Of a stretch of 33,871 nt of DNA, positions 1 through 7,645 are shown in pieces. The notes below the pieces were generated by a model. The model searched no databases, was not told the origin of the DNA, and saw only the letters and a program-made list of their open reading frames with translations. The DNA is from Caldifarciminota bacterium SM23_42. GTDB lineage: Bacteria; Hydrothermota; Tepidihabitantia; SM23-42. The position numbers and the translations under genes are program-made. Position 1 is the stretch's first letter. Every line of letters starts with the position of its first letter. The stretch spans positions 1 to 33,871 of the forward strand of contig LJUJ01000026.1 in NCBI GenBank assembly GCA_001303785.1, given 5' to 3'.

Positions 1-105
1 GGATCTACGACAGGTTGGTTGCAGGTCCTTGGACAGGTTGGTTCGCATGATACACGTAGTTTCTCCAGTGTAATCGAAGTTCTTCAATTATCCTGCGTAT
101 CGATC

Positions 106-780
106 TCATACTTTAGTTACAAGATCAGTTGCCTTTTTTATAAATTTGCCTTTGGAAAGCAAAAATACCATATCGCCTTCATCCACAACATGACTTCCTC
201 GTGGGATCAAGAACTCGCCTTTTTCTTCCTTATAAAGCCCGACAAAGAGACACTCACTGGGGAAGTTCTTTTTCTGAGCAACTTCTTTAATCGTCATACC
301 CGCTATTTTTGCGGATTCTGGTATCTTTACTGCATAAATCTCTGCCTTTCCCCCACCAAGGGTCATGATCTTTCTCACCTTCGGCTGCTCTATTTCCATA
401 ATAATCTGATTTACTAAAAGATCAGCCATCCTGACGATAGACGTGACTCCTGCTAATATATATGCCTCTTCGTAGCGCGGATTCCTAAGACGCGAAACGA
501 TTCGTGGAATACCAAGACTTCGGGCAAGCAAAGCGCAAGCTATGTTATCTGCGGATTGATGCATAAGACACAGGACCACATCTGCCTTTGACGCACCCGC
601 TTTTTCTAAAGTGTGAATATCCGTAGCGTTACCGTTGATGGTCAATGCGCCAGTCTCGGCATATATGGACTCACACACATCTGGATCTTTGTCGATAACG
701 ACAACATCATGTTTGCTTTCTGTTAAAACTTTAGTGATTTCCTGCCCAATGATTCCTGCACCGGCAACTATAACATACAT
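106..780 (-). CDS. trkA: Trk/Ktr-type K+ uptake regulatory subunit (RCK domains)
   Basis: Cytoplasmic NAD(H)/nucleotide-binding gating subunit of a Trk/Ktr potassium transporter. The 224-residue product starts with a Rossmann fold: MYVIVAGAGIIGQ gives the GxGxxG loop at residues 7-12, and VVVIDKD follows at the end of the second strand. This is an RCK_N domain (about 1-130). An RCK_C/TrkA_C domain follows (about 140-220). It has the single-RCK length of KtrA, not the doubled 450-residue E. coli TrkA. The gene lies 19 bases downstream of trkH on the same strand, so the two are almost certainly co-transcribed and form one transporter. Family assignment is firm; whether Trk or Ktr is the better name is open. 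Confidence 0.95.
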   Translation of the reverse strand: MYVIVAGAGIIGQEITKVLTESKHDVVVIDKDPDVCESIYAETGALTINGNATDIHTLEKAGASKADVVLCLMHQSADNIACALLARSLGIPRIVSRLRNPRYEEAYILAGVTSIVRMADLLVNQIIMEIEQPKVRKIMTLGGGKAEIYAVKIPESAKIAGMTIKEVAQKKNFPSECLFVGLYKEEKGEFLIPRGSHVVDEGDMVFLLSKGKFIKKATDLVTKV

Positions 781-799
781 TATTCCTCCTTGTTATATC

Positions 800-2323
800 T
801 CATCCCCGCCACGCTCTTGGGCTCATGAGTAAGAGGACAGGCAGAATTTCCAAACGCCCTGCAAGCATGCCAAAGATATATGCGATTTTAATTGCAGGAT
901 TGAGCTGGCCCATAACCTTTACAGGTATGTAACACGGACCAATGTTTCCCAATGCACTGAACATACCAGAAAAGGATTCATATGCACCCAGCTGCGATAA
1001 AAGGGCTGTGATACCCCCGCCGAAAATAAGTAGAACGATCCATGCAAAAAACAATCCGCTTACCCGGTAAATCTCATTTGTTGTAACTGGCTTTCCGTCA
1101 ATAATAACGGTAGACACCGATCGTGACGGTGTTCGCAGTCGGAAAATCTCTCTTTGGATAATTTTTGTAAGGATGCTAATACGAAAGACCTTGAATCCCC
1201 CACCAGTCGAACCAACACAACCTCCTATGACCATCATTATTAAGAAAAGTTGTTTGGCTAACTGGCCAAAGAAGGCGCTTCCGATATCCTGTGTGGCAAA
1301 CCCGGTTGTGGTTATTATCGATACCACCTGAAAAAGAACAGCCCGGAAATTACTTTCAATAATTTTCAAAATATTGGAATTGAGCAACAACTGATTAGGT
1401 AATTCGAATTTCATGAGTCTTTCTATGAACACTATTGCAACAAAAATACCAATTAATGTCCACCAATATTTCATCTCCGTGTTATCGAACAAAGCTCTCC
1501 AGTCACGGCTTAGAATTCTGTAGTGTATTAGGAAATTGGTGCCACCCATCAGCATGCCAATGACCAGAATGTACTCAATCCAGATAAAATTGGGATGTCC
1601 TGATAATTGGTAATGCTGTATGCTCGCATCATGGGGCGAAAAGCCGCCTGTTGAAAGAGCCGTAAAACTGTGGCAGATACTATCAAAAAGAGATAATGAC
1701 GCCAGTAGTAAGCCTATTATGATAATACACGTAAATATAACATAGATTACCCATAATGTTTTCAATGTATTGAAGAGACCAGGCACTGGCCGATCTGTTC
1801 CTATTTTGTGGCTTTCGGCACCGAAAAGACTGTGCGCACCTGCCCCACTTCGGTACGTGACAGCTAGGAAAAATGTTAATATACCCAGACCACCAACCCA
1901 TTGCGTCAGGCTACGCCAGAAGAGTATACTCTTCGGCAAGCCATCAAGACCGCTGAACATGGTAATACCTGTTGTGGTAAAACCACTCATTGCTTCAAAA
2001 AAACCATCCAGATAACTGGCATTAATACCGATTGCATATGGTAAAGCACCAACCGCAGAAAAAACCAGCCATCCAATACTACACACCAACATTGCCTGAG
2101 TCTTATTAGGATTTGCAGCACGAAAGAGAAATCTACATAATACTCCGAGGATGAATGATAAGAGACTCGGAAGCAAGAATGCAAACAATGTTTTAGTTCC
2201 ATCATTGACCTCATTATTTAGGAACAGAACAAGAAGGGGTATGAGTAAGACAAAACTCAATAATATAAGGAGCAGGCCTAAAAAATGGAATACAACGTGT
2301 GTTGCTTGAAATCGACTTCGCAT
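800..2323 (-). CDS. trkH: TrkH/KtrB family K+ transporter membrane subunit
   Basis: Polytopic inner-membrane K+ channel-like transporter subunit, 507 residues, many hydrophobic helices. Four selectivity-filter-like P-loop signatures are visible: SGFTTTG, ALSTGGFS, TTTGFAT and SALGNIG, as expected of the fourfold M1-P-M2 architecture. The C-terminus (LPVLLLMSPRAWRG) matches the usual TrkH ending, so the gene is full length. The start MRSRFQATHVV is followed directly by the first hydrophobic helix. No Shine-Dalgarno site precedes this ATG; a 34-codon ORF with its own SD ends 7 bases upstream, so translational coupling is possible. It is the first large gene of the trkH-trkA operon. Confidence 0.95.
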   Translation of the reverse strand: MRSRFQATHVVFHFLGLLLILLSFVLLIPLLVLFLNNEVNDGTKTLFAFLLPSLLSFILGVLCRFLFRAANPNKTQAMLVCSIGWLVFSAVGALPYAIGINASYLDGFFEAMSGFTTTGITMFSGLDGLPKSILFWRSLTQWVGGLGILTFFLAVTYRSGAGAHSLFGAESHKIGTDRPVPGLFNTLKTLWVIYVIFTCIIIIGLLLASLSLFDSICHSFTALSTGGFSPHDASIQHYQLSGHPNFIWIEYILVIGMLMGGTNFLIHYRILSRDWRALFDNTEMKYWWTLIGIFVAIVFIERLMKFELPNQLLLNSNILKIIESNFRAVLFQVVSIITTTGFATQDIGSAFFGQLAKQLFLIMMVIGGCVGSTGGGFKVFRISILTKIIQREIFRLRTPSRSVSTVIIDGKPVTTNEIYRVSGLFFAWIVLLIFGGGITALLSQLGAYESFSGMFSALGNIGPCYIPVKVMGQLNPAIKIAYIFGMLAGRLEILPVLLLMSPRAWRG

Positions 2324-2330
2324 TAGCCAA

Positions 2331-2435
2331 TCATTTTTCCGAAAGGGTCAACTGCAACAATGTCATTTTCCGCAATCCCCTAATATTCTGTTTGTGTTCA
2401 AGGTGTAATGGGCTAGTAAGACTCTTCCCCATCAT
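2331..2435 (-). CDS. Possible 34-residue leader ORF upstream of trkH
   Basis: On the minus strand a GGGAGGG site lies 5 bases before an ATG ATG pair that opens a 34-codon ORF (MMGKSLTSPL... ending LTLSEK). It stops at TGA 7 bases before the trkH ATG, which itself lacks an SD. It lies between the predicted trk promoter and trkH. I do not recognise the peptide. It may be a coupling or attenuation leader, or a chance ORF with a lucky SD. A trkH start extended upstream is excluded because the stop is in a different frame and close to the ATG. Confidence 0.35.
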   Translation of the reverse strand: MMGKSLTSPLHLEHKQNIRGLRKMTLLQLTLSEK

Positions 2436-2478
2436 GGACGCCCTCCCAAAGTAGTTTTTTTCCACATTCATAATATCT

Positions 2479-2508
2479 AATATATAGCTTTCAGTGCAAT
2501 TAAGTCAA
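2479..2508 (-). promoter_or_regulatory. Predicted sigma70-type promoter of the trk operon
   Basis: Minus strand: -35 TTGACT (2508-2503), 16-18 base spacer, -10 TATATA or TATATT (around 2486-2479). The predicted start is about 35 bases before the leader ORF and about 150 bases before trkH, leaving a long 5' leader. Confidence 0.5.
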
Positions 2509-2953
2509 GTCTTTCTTAACAACCATGCGCTTGGGACTTTCCTTTTATGTGGCCCTGGGTGCTAATCTCTCGAAGCACAAACGACAGACGGCTGCTGATA
2601 TCCGATACGAGATAACCGATATCAGTTGAGTTACAACTCATCCCTTACCCGAGTAGACATACCGATGTCGCCATATGTCCGTGTACTCTGTGGTGGCCAC
2701 GATGGCATCCATTTATTCATTCAAAATGTCCAAAGCGGCCATCAGATACTTACAAACGTCAGCAGAGTGTAACCCTCCCCTTTTAGGAATCTTAGGCCGG
2801 ATCTACGACAGGCGGTCTATGTCAATGGTGGTTCGTGGTAATATATGCATAAGATTTCGCGTACCCGAAGCAGTAGCAATTAATGACTACCGAAAACCGA
2901 AGGAATGTCTATTAAGACGGAAAATTGAAAGCATTTAAATCGAGATGTCTGAC
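2509..2953. other. Intergenic region between divergent trk and propeller genes
   Basis: No gene supported. The only plus-strand ORF (2675-2938, 87 codons) has no SD and an unconvincing composition. The stretch contains an imperfect palindrome at 2595-2625 related in motif (CTGATATC, CGATATCAG) to DNA encoding sorting domains elsewhere in the window, and a 14-base match (2799-2812) to the first 14 bases of the window. Otherwise I see nothing in it. Confidence 0.5.
2595..2625. repeat. Imperfect GATATC palindrome
   Basis: 13-base arms (left begins CTGATATCCGATA; right ends TAACCGATATCAG) around a 5-base loop, with two mismatches. The outer 8 bases pair perfectly. The vocabulary (GATATC, ATCGGATA, CAG) is the same as in the sorting-domain coding DNA near 11255-11290 and on the minus strand near 7860-7890. 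Confidence 0.5.
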
Positions 2954-2981
2954 TTGACATTCAGCTCCGTTCTCTTATACT
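2954..2981 (+). promoter_or_regulatory. Predicted strong promoter for the 3061 propeller gene
   Basis: TTGACA (2954-2959), 16-base spacer, TATACT (2976-2981). Predicted start near 2988 gives a leader of roughly 70 bases, ending in an AAGGAGG SD right before the ATG at 3061. Confidence 0.65.
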
Positions 2982-3060
2982 GTTCTTATAGTCGTATAGT
3001 ATATTTGTTAATTCTTTCTTAATTGTAATGCAAGATGATCGTAAGCCGGAAGGAGGAAAG

Positions 3061-4446
3061 ATGAAGAGGCATAGTAAAGATGTAGTCCTCGTAGGGATAT
3101 GCATGTTACTATGGGTAGCCAACCTACCTGCCCAAGCCCCTGATACCCTGTGGACAAGGATCTATGGAGGAATTTACGTTGATGTGGGTTTTTCAGTTCA
3201 ACAAACCTTGGATGGTGGTTACATAATCACAGGATACACTGAATCTTTCGGTGCGGGGAGTACAGACCTTTGGCTTCTGAAGACTTATGCAAATGGTGAT
3301 ACCGTGTGGACCAAATCTTATGGAGGCACAGGTCTGGAGGAAGGCAGGTCTGTTCAGCAGACCTTGGACGGCGGCTACATAATCACTGGAAGCACTGAAT
3401 CTTTCGGTGCTGGTGCGAGCGATGTCTGGCTTCTGAAGACTACTGCAAATGGTGACACCGTGTGGGCCAAGACTTACGGTGGGGGCTCAGTTGATTACAG
3501 CCTTTCAGTTCAACAGGCTTCAGACAGTGGATACATTGTCGCGGGGGCTACTAGGTCATTCGGTGTGGGGTCTGATGATGTTTATCTCATAAAAGTAAAT
3601 GCCGATGGTACGCCCCTCTGGACCAACACCTATGGAGGAATCGGTTCTGATTATGGTCAGTCAATTCAACAAACTTCAGACGGTGGATACATTGTCGCAG
3701 GCAGAACCATGTCATTTGGTCCAGGTATTTCCAATGTTTACCTAATAAAGACCGATGCAAATGGCGACACAATGTGGACAAAAACATATGGGGAGGCGGG
3801 TCATCTTGCAGTGGGCTTTTCGGTTAAACAGACCTCTGATCAGGGATATATAATTGCTGGATGTATCACGTCTGGGCCGGGTCAAACTTACGGTTATCTT
3901 ATCAAGACAGATACGATTGGCGATACACTCTGGACAAAACAATATGGAGAAGGGGGCGATTATGATTGGCTCGTATCAGTTCAACAAACCTCGGATGAAG
4001 GATATATTGTTGCAGGATTCACAGATTCGCAAGGCGCCGGCAGTCTGGATGTTTGGCTTATCAGGACATATGTTAATGGTGACACCATATGGACACAGAC
4101 GTATGGCGGGACAAGTGATGAGGCAGGCTATTCACTTCAAAAGACTTCTGATGAGGGATACATTATTGTCGGAGCAACCAACTCATCTGGTGCTGGCTCG
4201 GATGACCTCTGGCTTATTAAGACCGAGCCAGATACACTTGGCATCAGAGAGCAGGAAGTCACCACCGAAAAAAGCGGCAATTTTGGTACCACCATTTTTG
4301 GCGAAGAACTATTACTACCCGAAGGTAAGAAATGCAGAGTATTCGACATCACAGGAAGAGCTGTAATGCCTGATAGAATAGGACCTGGCATCTATTTCAT
4401 CGAATTTGATGGACAGATAGCAAGGAAGGTAGTCAAGACAAGATAA
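3061..4446 (+). CDS. Secreted protein with seven ~52-residue propeller repeats and C-terminal sorting domain
   Basis: The 461-residue product starts with a signal peptide (MKRHSKDVVLVGICMLLWV..LPAQA). Seven tandem units of about 52 residues follow, each of pattern DT.WTK.YGG, then SVQQT.DGGYI..G.T.SFGAG, then DVWLLKT.ANG. This is the 'delta-60-like' propeller repeat common in uncultured FCB bacteria and probably folds as a seven-bladed beta-propeller. The last about 60 residues (CRVFDITGRAV ... PGIYFIEFDG, basic end KTR) are a short FlgD-like/type-A sorting domain. I chose the ATG at 3061 over one 33 bases upstream because AAGGAGG lies 4-10 bases before it. It is followed 23 bases later by a barrel protein gene, so both may be one transcript. 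The function of the propeller is unknown. Confidence 0.85.
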   Translation: MKRHSKDVVLVGICMLLWVANLPAQAPDTLWTRIYGGIYVDVGFSVQQTLDGGYIITGYTESFGAGSTDLWLLKTYANGDTVWTKSYGGTGLEEGRSVQQTLDGGYIITGSTESFGAGASDVWLLKTTANGDTVWAKTYGGGSVDYSLSVQQASDSGYIVAGATRSFGVGSDDVYLIKVNADGTPLWTNTYGGIGSDYGQSIQQTSDGGYIVAGRTMSFGPGISNVYLIKTDANGDTMWTKTYGEAGHLAVGFSVKQTSDQGYIIAGCITSGPGQTYGYLIKTDTIGDTLWTKQYGEGGDYDWLVSVQQTSDEGYIVAGFTDSQGAGSLDVWLIRTYVNGDTIWTQTYGGTSDEAGYSLQKTSDEGYIIVGATNSSGAGSDDLWLIKTEPDTLGIREQEVTTEKSGNFGTTIFGEELLLPEGKKCRVFDITGRAVMPDRIGPGIYFIEFDGQIARKVVKTR

Positions 4447-4469
4447 AGATTTCCTGGAAAGGAGGAGAT

Positions 4470-5045
4470 ATGAGGGGATTTCATTTTGTGGTCATTGCTG
4501 TAATAATCATGTGTGTTTTTTCCAATGCCCACGCTGTCGGTTTGACTGTACGCCTGGGTGGTGGCCTACTTTATGATGACCGCCCTGCAGATGGAAAATT
4601 GGGCGGTGGACAGCTTGCTCTGGAAATAAGATTGAACAAGGTTCCAATTGCATTCCAAGGTGCTGGCGAATACTGGTCAAAGGGCAGCCTTGAGCATGCC
4701 TATGAAATAGAAAGTTATGAAGCGATCAAAGTACTACTGTATGGATACATTGGAAATATCATGTCTTTTCTGTATACAAGACCAGTAACTACGAAAACCA
4801 CATATGTTTACCTGGGAGGTGGCGCTGGCAGGATCAGTGTTCCTAAGATTGAGAACCCTGATGCGAGAGAAAGAGGTATAGCATTTGATGCGGTCTGTGG
4901 TGCTAACATCGGGTTATTCTGGAAGATAGGTCTCTTTGCCGAAGGCAAGTACATCTACAGCAGCAAAACAAGCAATAACACTAAAGTGATCGACTTCAGC
5001 GACTTCGGTTTCTTACTGGGTATTTCGCTTAATTTTGATCTATAG
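4470..5045 (+). CDS. Small outer-membrane beta-barrel-like protein
   Basis: 191 residues with a clear signal peptide (MRGFHFVVIAVIIMCVFSNAHA) followed by alternating hydrophobic/polar strands with Gly and aromatics (VGLTVRLGGGLLYDD, TYVYLGGGAGRISV, CGANIGLFWKIGLFAEGKY). It ends on an amphipathic strand closing in an aromatic/hydrophobic residue (FGFLLGISLNFDL), as in OmpA/OmpW-size eight-stranded barrels. A strong SD (GGAAAGGAGG) precedes the ATG. It lies 23 bases after the propeller gene and is probably co-expressed with it. No family-specific motif is recognisable, so only the fold class and location are inferred. Confidence 0.7.
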   Translation: MRGFHFVVIAVIIMCVFSNAHAVGLTVRLGGGLLYDDRPADGKLGGGQLALEIRLNKVPIAFQGAGEYWSKGSLEHAYEIESYEAIKVLLYGYIGNIMSFLYTRPVTTKTTYVYLGGGAGRISVPKIENPDARERGIAFDAVCGANIGLFWKIGLFAEGKYIYSSKTSNNTKVIDFSDFGFLLGISLNFDL

Positions 5046-5179
5046 GTCATATACAATAGAACTTCATTGTAATCCCTACGGTACTACTGACGGTACTCTG
5101 AAGTCAACGTCAATGCGCTGGTCCGCCGCATGTGGGTAACACGACGCCCCAAGTTCCAGTGGTGTAGGTATCTGTTCTC

Positions 5180-5210
5180 TTGATTTAATCCCCAGGAATT
5201 GTAATATATT
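5180..5210 (+). promoter_or_regulatory. Predicted promoter placed just upstream of the 5218 ATG
   Basis: TTGATT (5180-5185) followed after 16 bases by TAATAT (5202-5207) or after 19 by TATATT (5205-5210). The ATG begins 8-11 bases after the -10 and no SD is present, so the transcript would be leaderless or have only a few leader bases. Confidence 0.5.
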
Positions 5211-5217
5211 AGACAAA

Positions 5218-6192
5218 ATGAAAACCATCAAACCAGTGAAACTCACAAGAGAGACTCCTATTGATGAGCTAAAAGGATTGAAGACTAAAACGAAGATTTT
5301 CGTTAAACGCGATGATTTGAATGGGCTACTTATCTCGGGTAATAAAGCAAGAAAACTTGAGTATTTGATTGCCGATGCAAAGAAGAATAAATGTGATACC
5401 ATTGTTACCTGTGGTGCGGTTCAATCAAACCACTGTCGAACAGCGGCGGTATTTGCGAAACACTTCGGATTTGAATGTCATCTCTTCCTTCGCGTCCACG
5501 GATCCCCGCGTAAGGTTTATAGTGGAAATCTTTTGATCGATGAGCTACTCGGCGCAAATGTAAAGTACCTTACACCTACCCAATATGAGAGGCGCACGGA
5601 AGTCATGGAACGCTATGCGCAAAAACTAAGGAAAAAGGGAAAAACACCGTATGTTATACCAGAGGGGGGATCGAACGAAATTGGCGCTCTGGGTTATCTT
5701 GATTGTATGAAGGAGATGGCAGAAATTATTAAGCAGCAACAGATAGACGCGGTTTACTGTGCTGTCGGTTCTGGAGGCACTTACTCAGGATTATTGCTTG
5801 GCAAGAAGTTGTTAGATTTGAGAATCGCCCTGAATGGAGTAATCGTCTGCGATACTGTTGAGCATTTTCGAGAAAGAATTTATGGCATCTGCGTACGGGC
5901 AATAAGTAGATTCAAATTCCCAAAGGAAATCTCCCCTAATGACATTTACCTCATTGATGGCTATGTTGGCAAAGGTTATGGCATACCTTATCCTGAAGAA
6001 TTAAAGACTATAAGACATATTGCAAAATTAGGAATTATTCTGGATCCAGTTTACACGGGTAAAGCATTTCATGGTATGCTGAATGAAATCAAGAAACACA
6101 AGCACAAAAATGTTATCTTTGTTCACACCGGCGGAATTTTCAGCATATTCGCATATCAGAGGGAAATAACAAAAGCAATCCTCAGGCAATAG
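5218..6192 (+). CDS. PLP-dependent D-cysteine desulfhydrase / ACC deaminase family enzyme
   Basis: 324 residues, the normal length for the family. The PLP-binding lysine is K43 in SGNKARKLEYL; the substrate/cofactor loop QSNHCRTAA and the phosphate-binding glycines GSGGTYSG follow. The late motif LDPVYTGKAFHGM and VHTGGIFSIFAY are typical of D-cysteine desulfhydrase and relatives, which cleave D-cysteine to pyruvate, ammonia and sulfide. ACC deaminases share the fold, so the substrate is not settled by sequence alone. It is cytoplasmic (no signal peptide). It appears monocistronic with its own close promoter and converges on the lipocalin-like gene. The ATG has no SD. Confidence 0.88.
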   Translation: MKTIKPVKLTRETPIDELKGLKTKTKIFVKRDDLNGLLISGNKARKLEYLIADAKKNKCDTIVTCGAVQSNHCRTAAVFAKHFGFECHLFLRVHGSPRKVYSGNLLIDELLGANVKYLTPTQYERRTEVMERYAQKLRKKGKTPYVIPEGGSNEIGALGYLDCMKEMAEIIKQQQIDAVYCAVGSGGTYSGLLLGKKLLDLRIALNGVIVCDTVEHFRERIYGICVRAISRFKFPKEISPNDIYLIDGYVGKGYGIPYPEELKTIRHIAKLGIILDPVYTGKAFHGMLNEIKKHKHKNVIFVHTGGIFSIFAYQREITKAILRQ

Positions 6193-6310
6193 ACTGGGTT
6201 AGGTCCATTCCTAAAGGTTATTTAAAAGAGCCAACGTGTGCGGACCTTAAGGCACGAGGAGAATAATTCAAGGGACTTAACCGCAGCCTCTTCCGTGTGA
6301 AATGCTGGCG

Positions 6311-6778
6311 TTACTGATCGATACGAACGAGCGCTAGAATGAGTCCGCGGCCGCTGGCGACCCAGGGTGCCTGCACTCCGTCATACGTGTATTCATCAAC
6401 AAACTTCAACCGCAGAGAATTACCCTCGACCCGATATTCACAGACGAGCCTACCGCCCACGAACTCAGGGATTCGAGCAACAATTGGATGCACCGTTATG
6501 GTTGATTCCGTGATCTCGTAAGTACCGGCATTGACCACCAAAGAATCATAACGCTCGATCTTCTCGGCATCTGTGGGATTCCAGCGCTCTGCAAATGCGC
6601 GCTGCGGCTCTGCACTCAGTACCCACACCATGCTATAGTGGTGAGGTGTGAAGATGAAAATGCTGCGTTTTGTCATATCAGCAACTGGTTCGCCACCATT
6701 CTGCCTCGCGACCTCTTTAATCTGCCACACACCAACAATTTCATGCAGACCTCTTTTTCGACTATTTCCTTTATTCAT
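6311..6778 (-). CDS. Lipocalin-like domain protein
   Basis: About 155 residues. GVWQIKEVARQNGG..VADMTKRSIFIFTPHHYSMVWV, GTYEITESTITVHPIVARIPEF and CEYRVEGNSLRLKF are the successive strands of the bacterial lipocalin-like family (PF13924 type), a small eight-stranded barrel of unclear ligand. The reading frame also opens with a TTG at 6784; I prefer the ATG at 6778. Neither has a clear SD. No signal peptide is visible, so it is probably cytoplasmic. It is convergent with the 5218 gene and separated from the isochorismatase-like gene by 140 bases. Function unknown. Confidence 0.72.
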   Translation of the reverse strand: MNKGNSRKRGLHEIVGVWQIKEVARQNGGEPVADMTKRSIFIFTPHHYSMVWVLSAEPQRAFAERWNPTDAEKIERYDSLVVNAGTYEITESTITVHPIVARIPEFVGGRLVCEYRVEGNSLRLKFVDEYTYDGVQAPWVASGRGLILALVRIDQ

Positions 6779-6918
6779 AATCAATCAAAAAAATGTTTCA
6801 TAAACGAACATTCTCTCATACGGCTCAATTATGTCACATAAAACTATTGTGGCACGATAACTCAACATAAAAGGGTTTTGACACATATCAAATGAAACCC
6901 GCAATAATTAGCAGACTC

Positions 6919-7590
6919 CTATCCCAAGACTTTTATTATTTCCTCAGCAGCCATGACTTTGGCGTAACCTTTTCGTAACACCTTCAATTCAGGCTCTTGC
7001 ATTTCGGGATCATCAGTTGAAGTTACATCACTCCCGAATATTACCTTGAAACTTCTTTCATATGCCTGGCGCGCCGTGGTACCGCAGCAACAATTGGTTA
7101 ACGTCCCGCATATTATCACTGTATCTTTTCCCAAATTCTTGAGAATGGTTTCCAAAGGTGTACCATAAAACGCGCCGTATGATGATTTTCTTATAACTAT
7201 CTCGTCTTCTCGAGGGGCAAGCTCATGCCAAACTTGTCCATCGACGAAGAAAACGGAAAAATCTATGTCCAATTCTGAATAGCGTCCAGGCATGAATTTG
7301 CCAGTTTTGGGACGGTCTAGGTATTTGTGCGTCTGTGAATATACCGTGTAGATTACGGGAACGCTCTTGCTCCTGCAGTGTTCAATCAATCGTCTGATAC
7401 GAGGAACTTGTTTTGTCGCCTCTGGTACCCAATCAGGAGACCAATGAGGCTTTACGAATTCATTCTGCATATCAATGACTAACAGGGCACACTTGCCCGG
7501 AACAATGTCAAATTGTGCATCCCCTTCATTGTACGCTTTTCTTGCTAAACTTAGTACGTCTTGCTCCGTGAAGTCACCTATTTTCAGCAT
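6919..7590 (-). CDS. Isochorismatase-like cysteine hydrolase (nicotinamidase superfamily)
   Basis: 223 residues. The catalytic triad of the cysteine hydrolase family is visible: D40 in LLVIDMQNEF, K135 in IVIRKSSYGAFYGT and the nucleophile in TNCCCGTTAR, where C168 aligns with the usual Cys of TNVCVESTAR. Three consecutive cysteines (167-169) are unusual. Members hydrolyse amides or isochorismate; substrate cannot be assigned. A good SD (AAAAGGAG) precedes the ATG. The gene lies 55 bases downstream of the secreted propeller gene on the same strand and may be read through from it. There is no obvious functional link between the two. Confidence 0.88.
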   Translation of the reverse strand: MLKIGDFTEQDVLSLARKAYNEGDAQFDIVPGKCALLVIDMQNEFVKPHWSPDWVPEATKQVPRIRRLIEHCRSKSVPVIYTVYSQTHKYLDRPKTGKFMPGRYSELDIDFSVFFVDGQVWHELAPREDEIVIRKSSYGAFYGTPLETILKNLGKDTVIICGTLTNCCCGTTARQAYERSFKVIFGSDVTSTDDPEMQEPELKVLRKGYAKVMAAEEIIKVLG

Positions 7591-7645
7591 CGTACGCTCC
7601 TTTTGTGAGTCTTGCCATACTTAACCTCGTTTATTTCAGATAGAG

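Noticed and set aside
1-14. 14-base sequence repeated at 2799-2812, flanking the trk operon
   Set aside because: One or two exact 14-base repeats are expected by chance in about 34 kb, and the match does not extend convincingly.
2675-2938. 87-codon plus-strand ORF in the intergenic region
   Set aside because: No SD, no recognisable domain, and it spans sequence with no coding character.
3157-4230. CRISPR-like or satellite repeats
   Set aside because: The repetitive DNA is the coding sequence of protein repeats about 156 bases long, with no short direct repeats and unique spacers.
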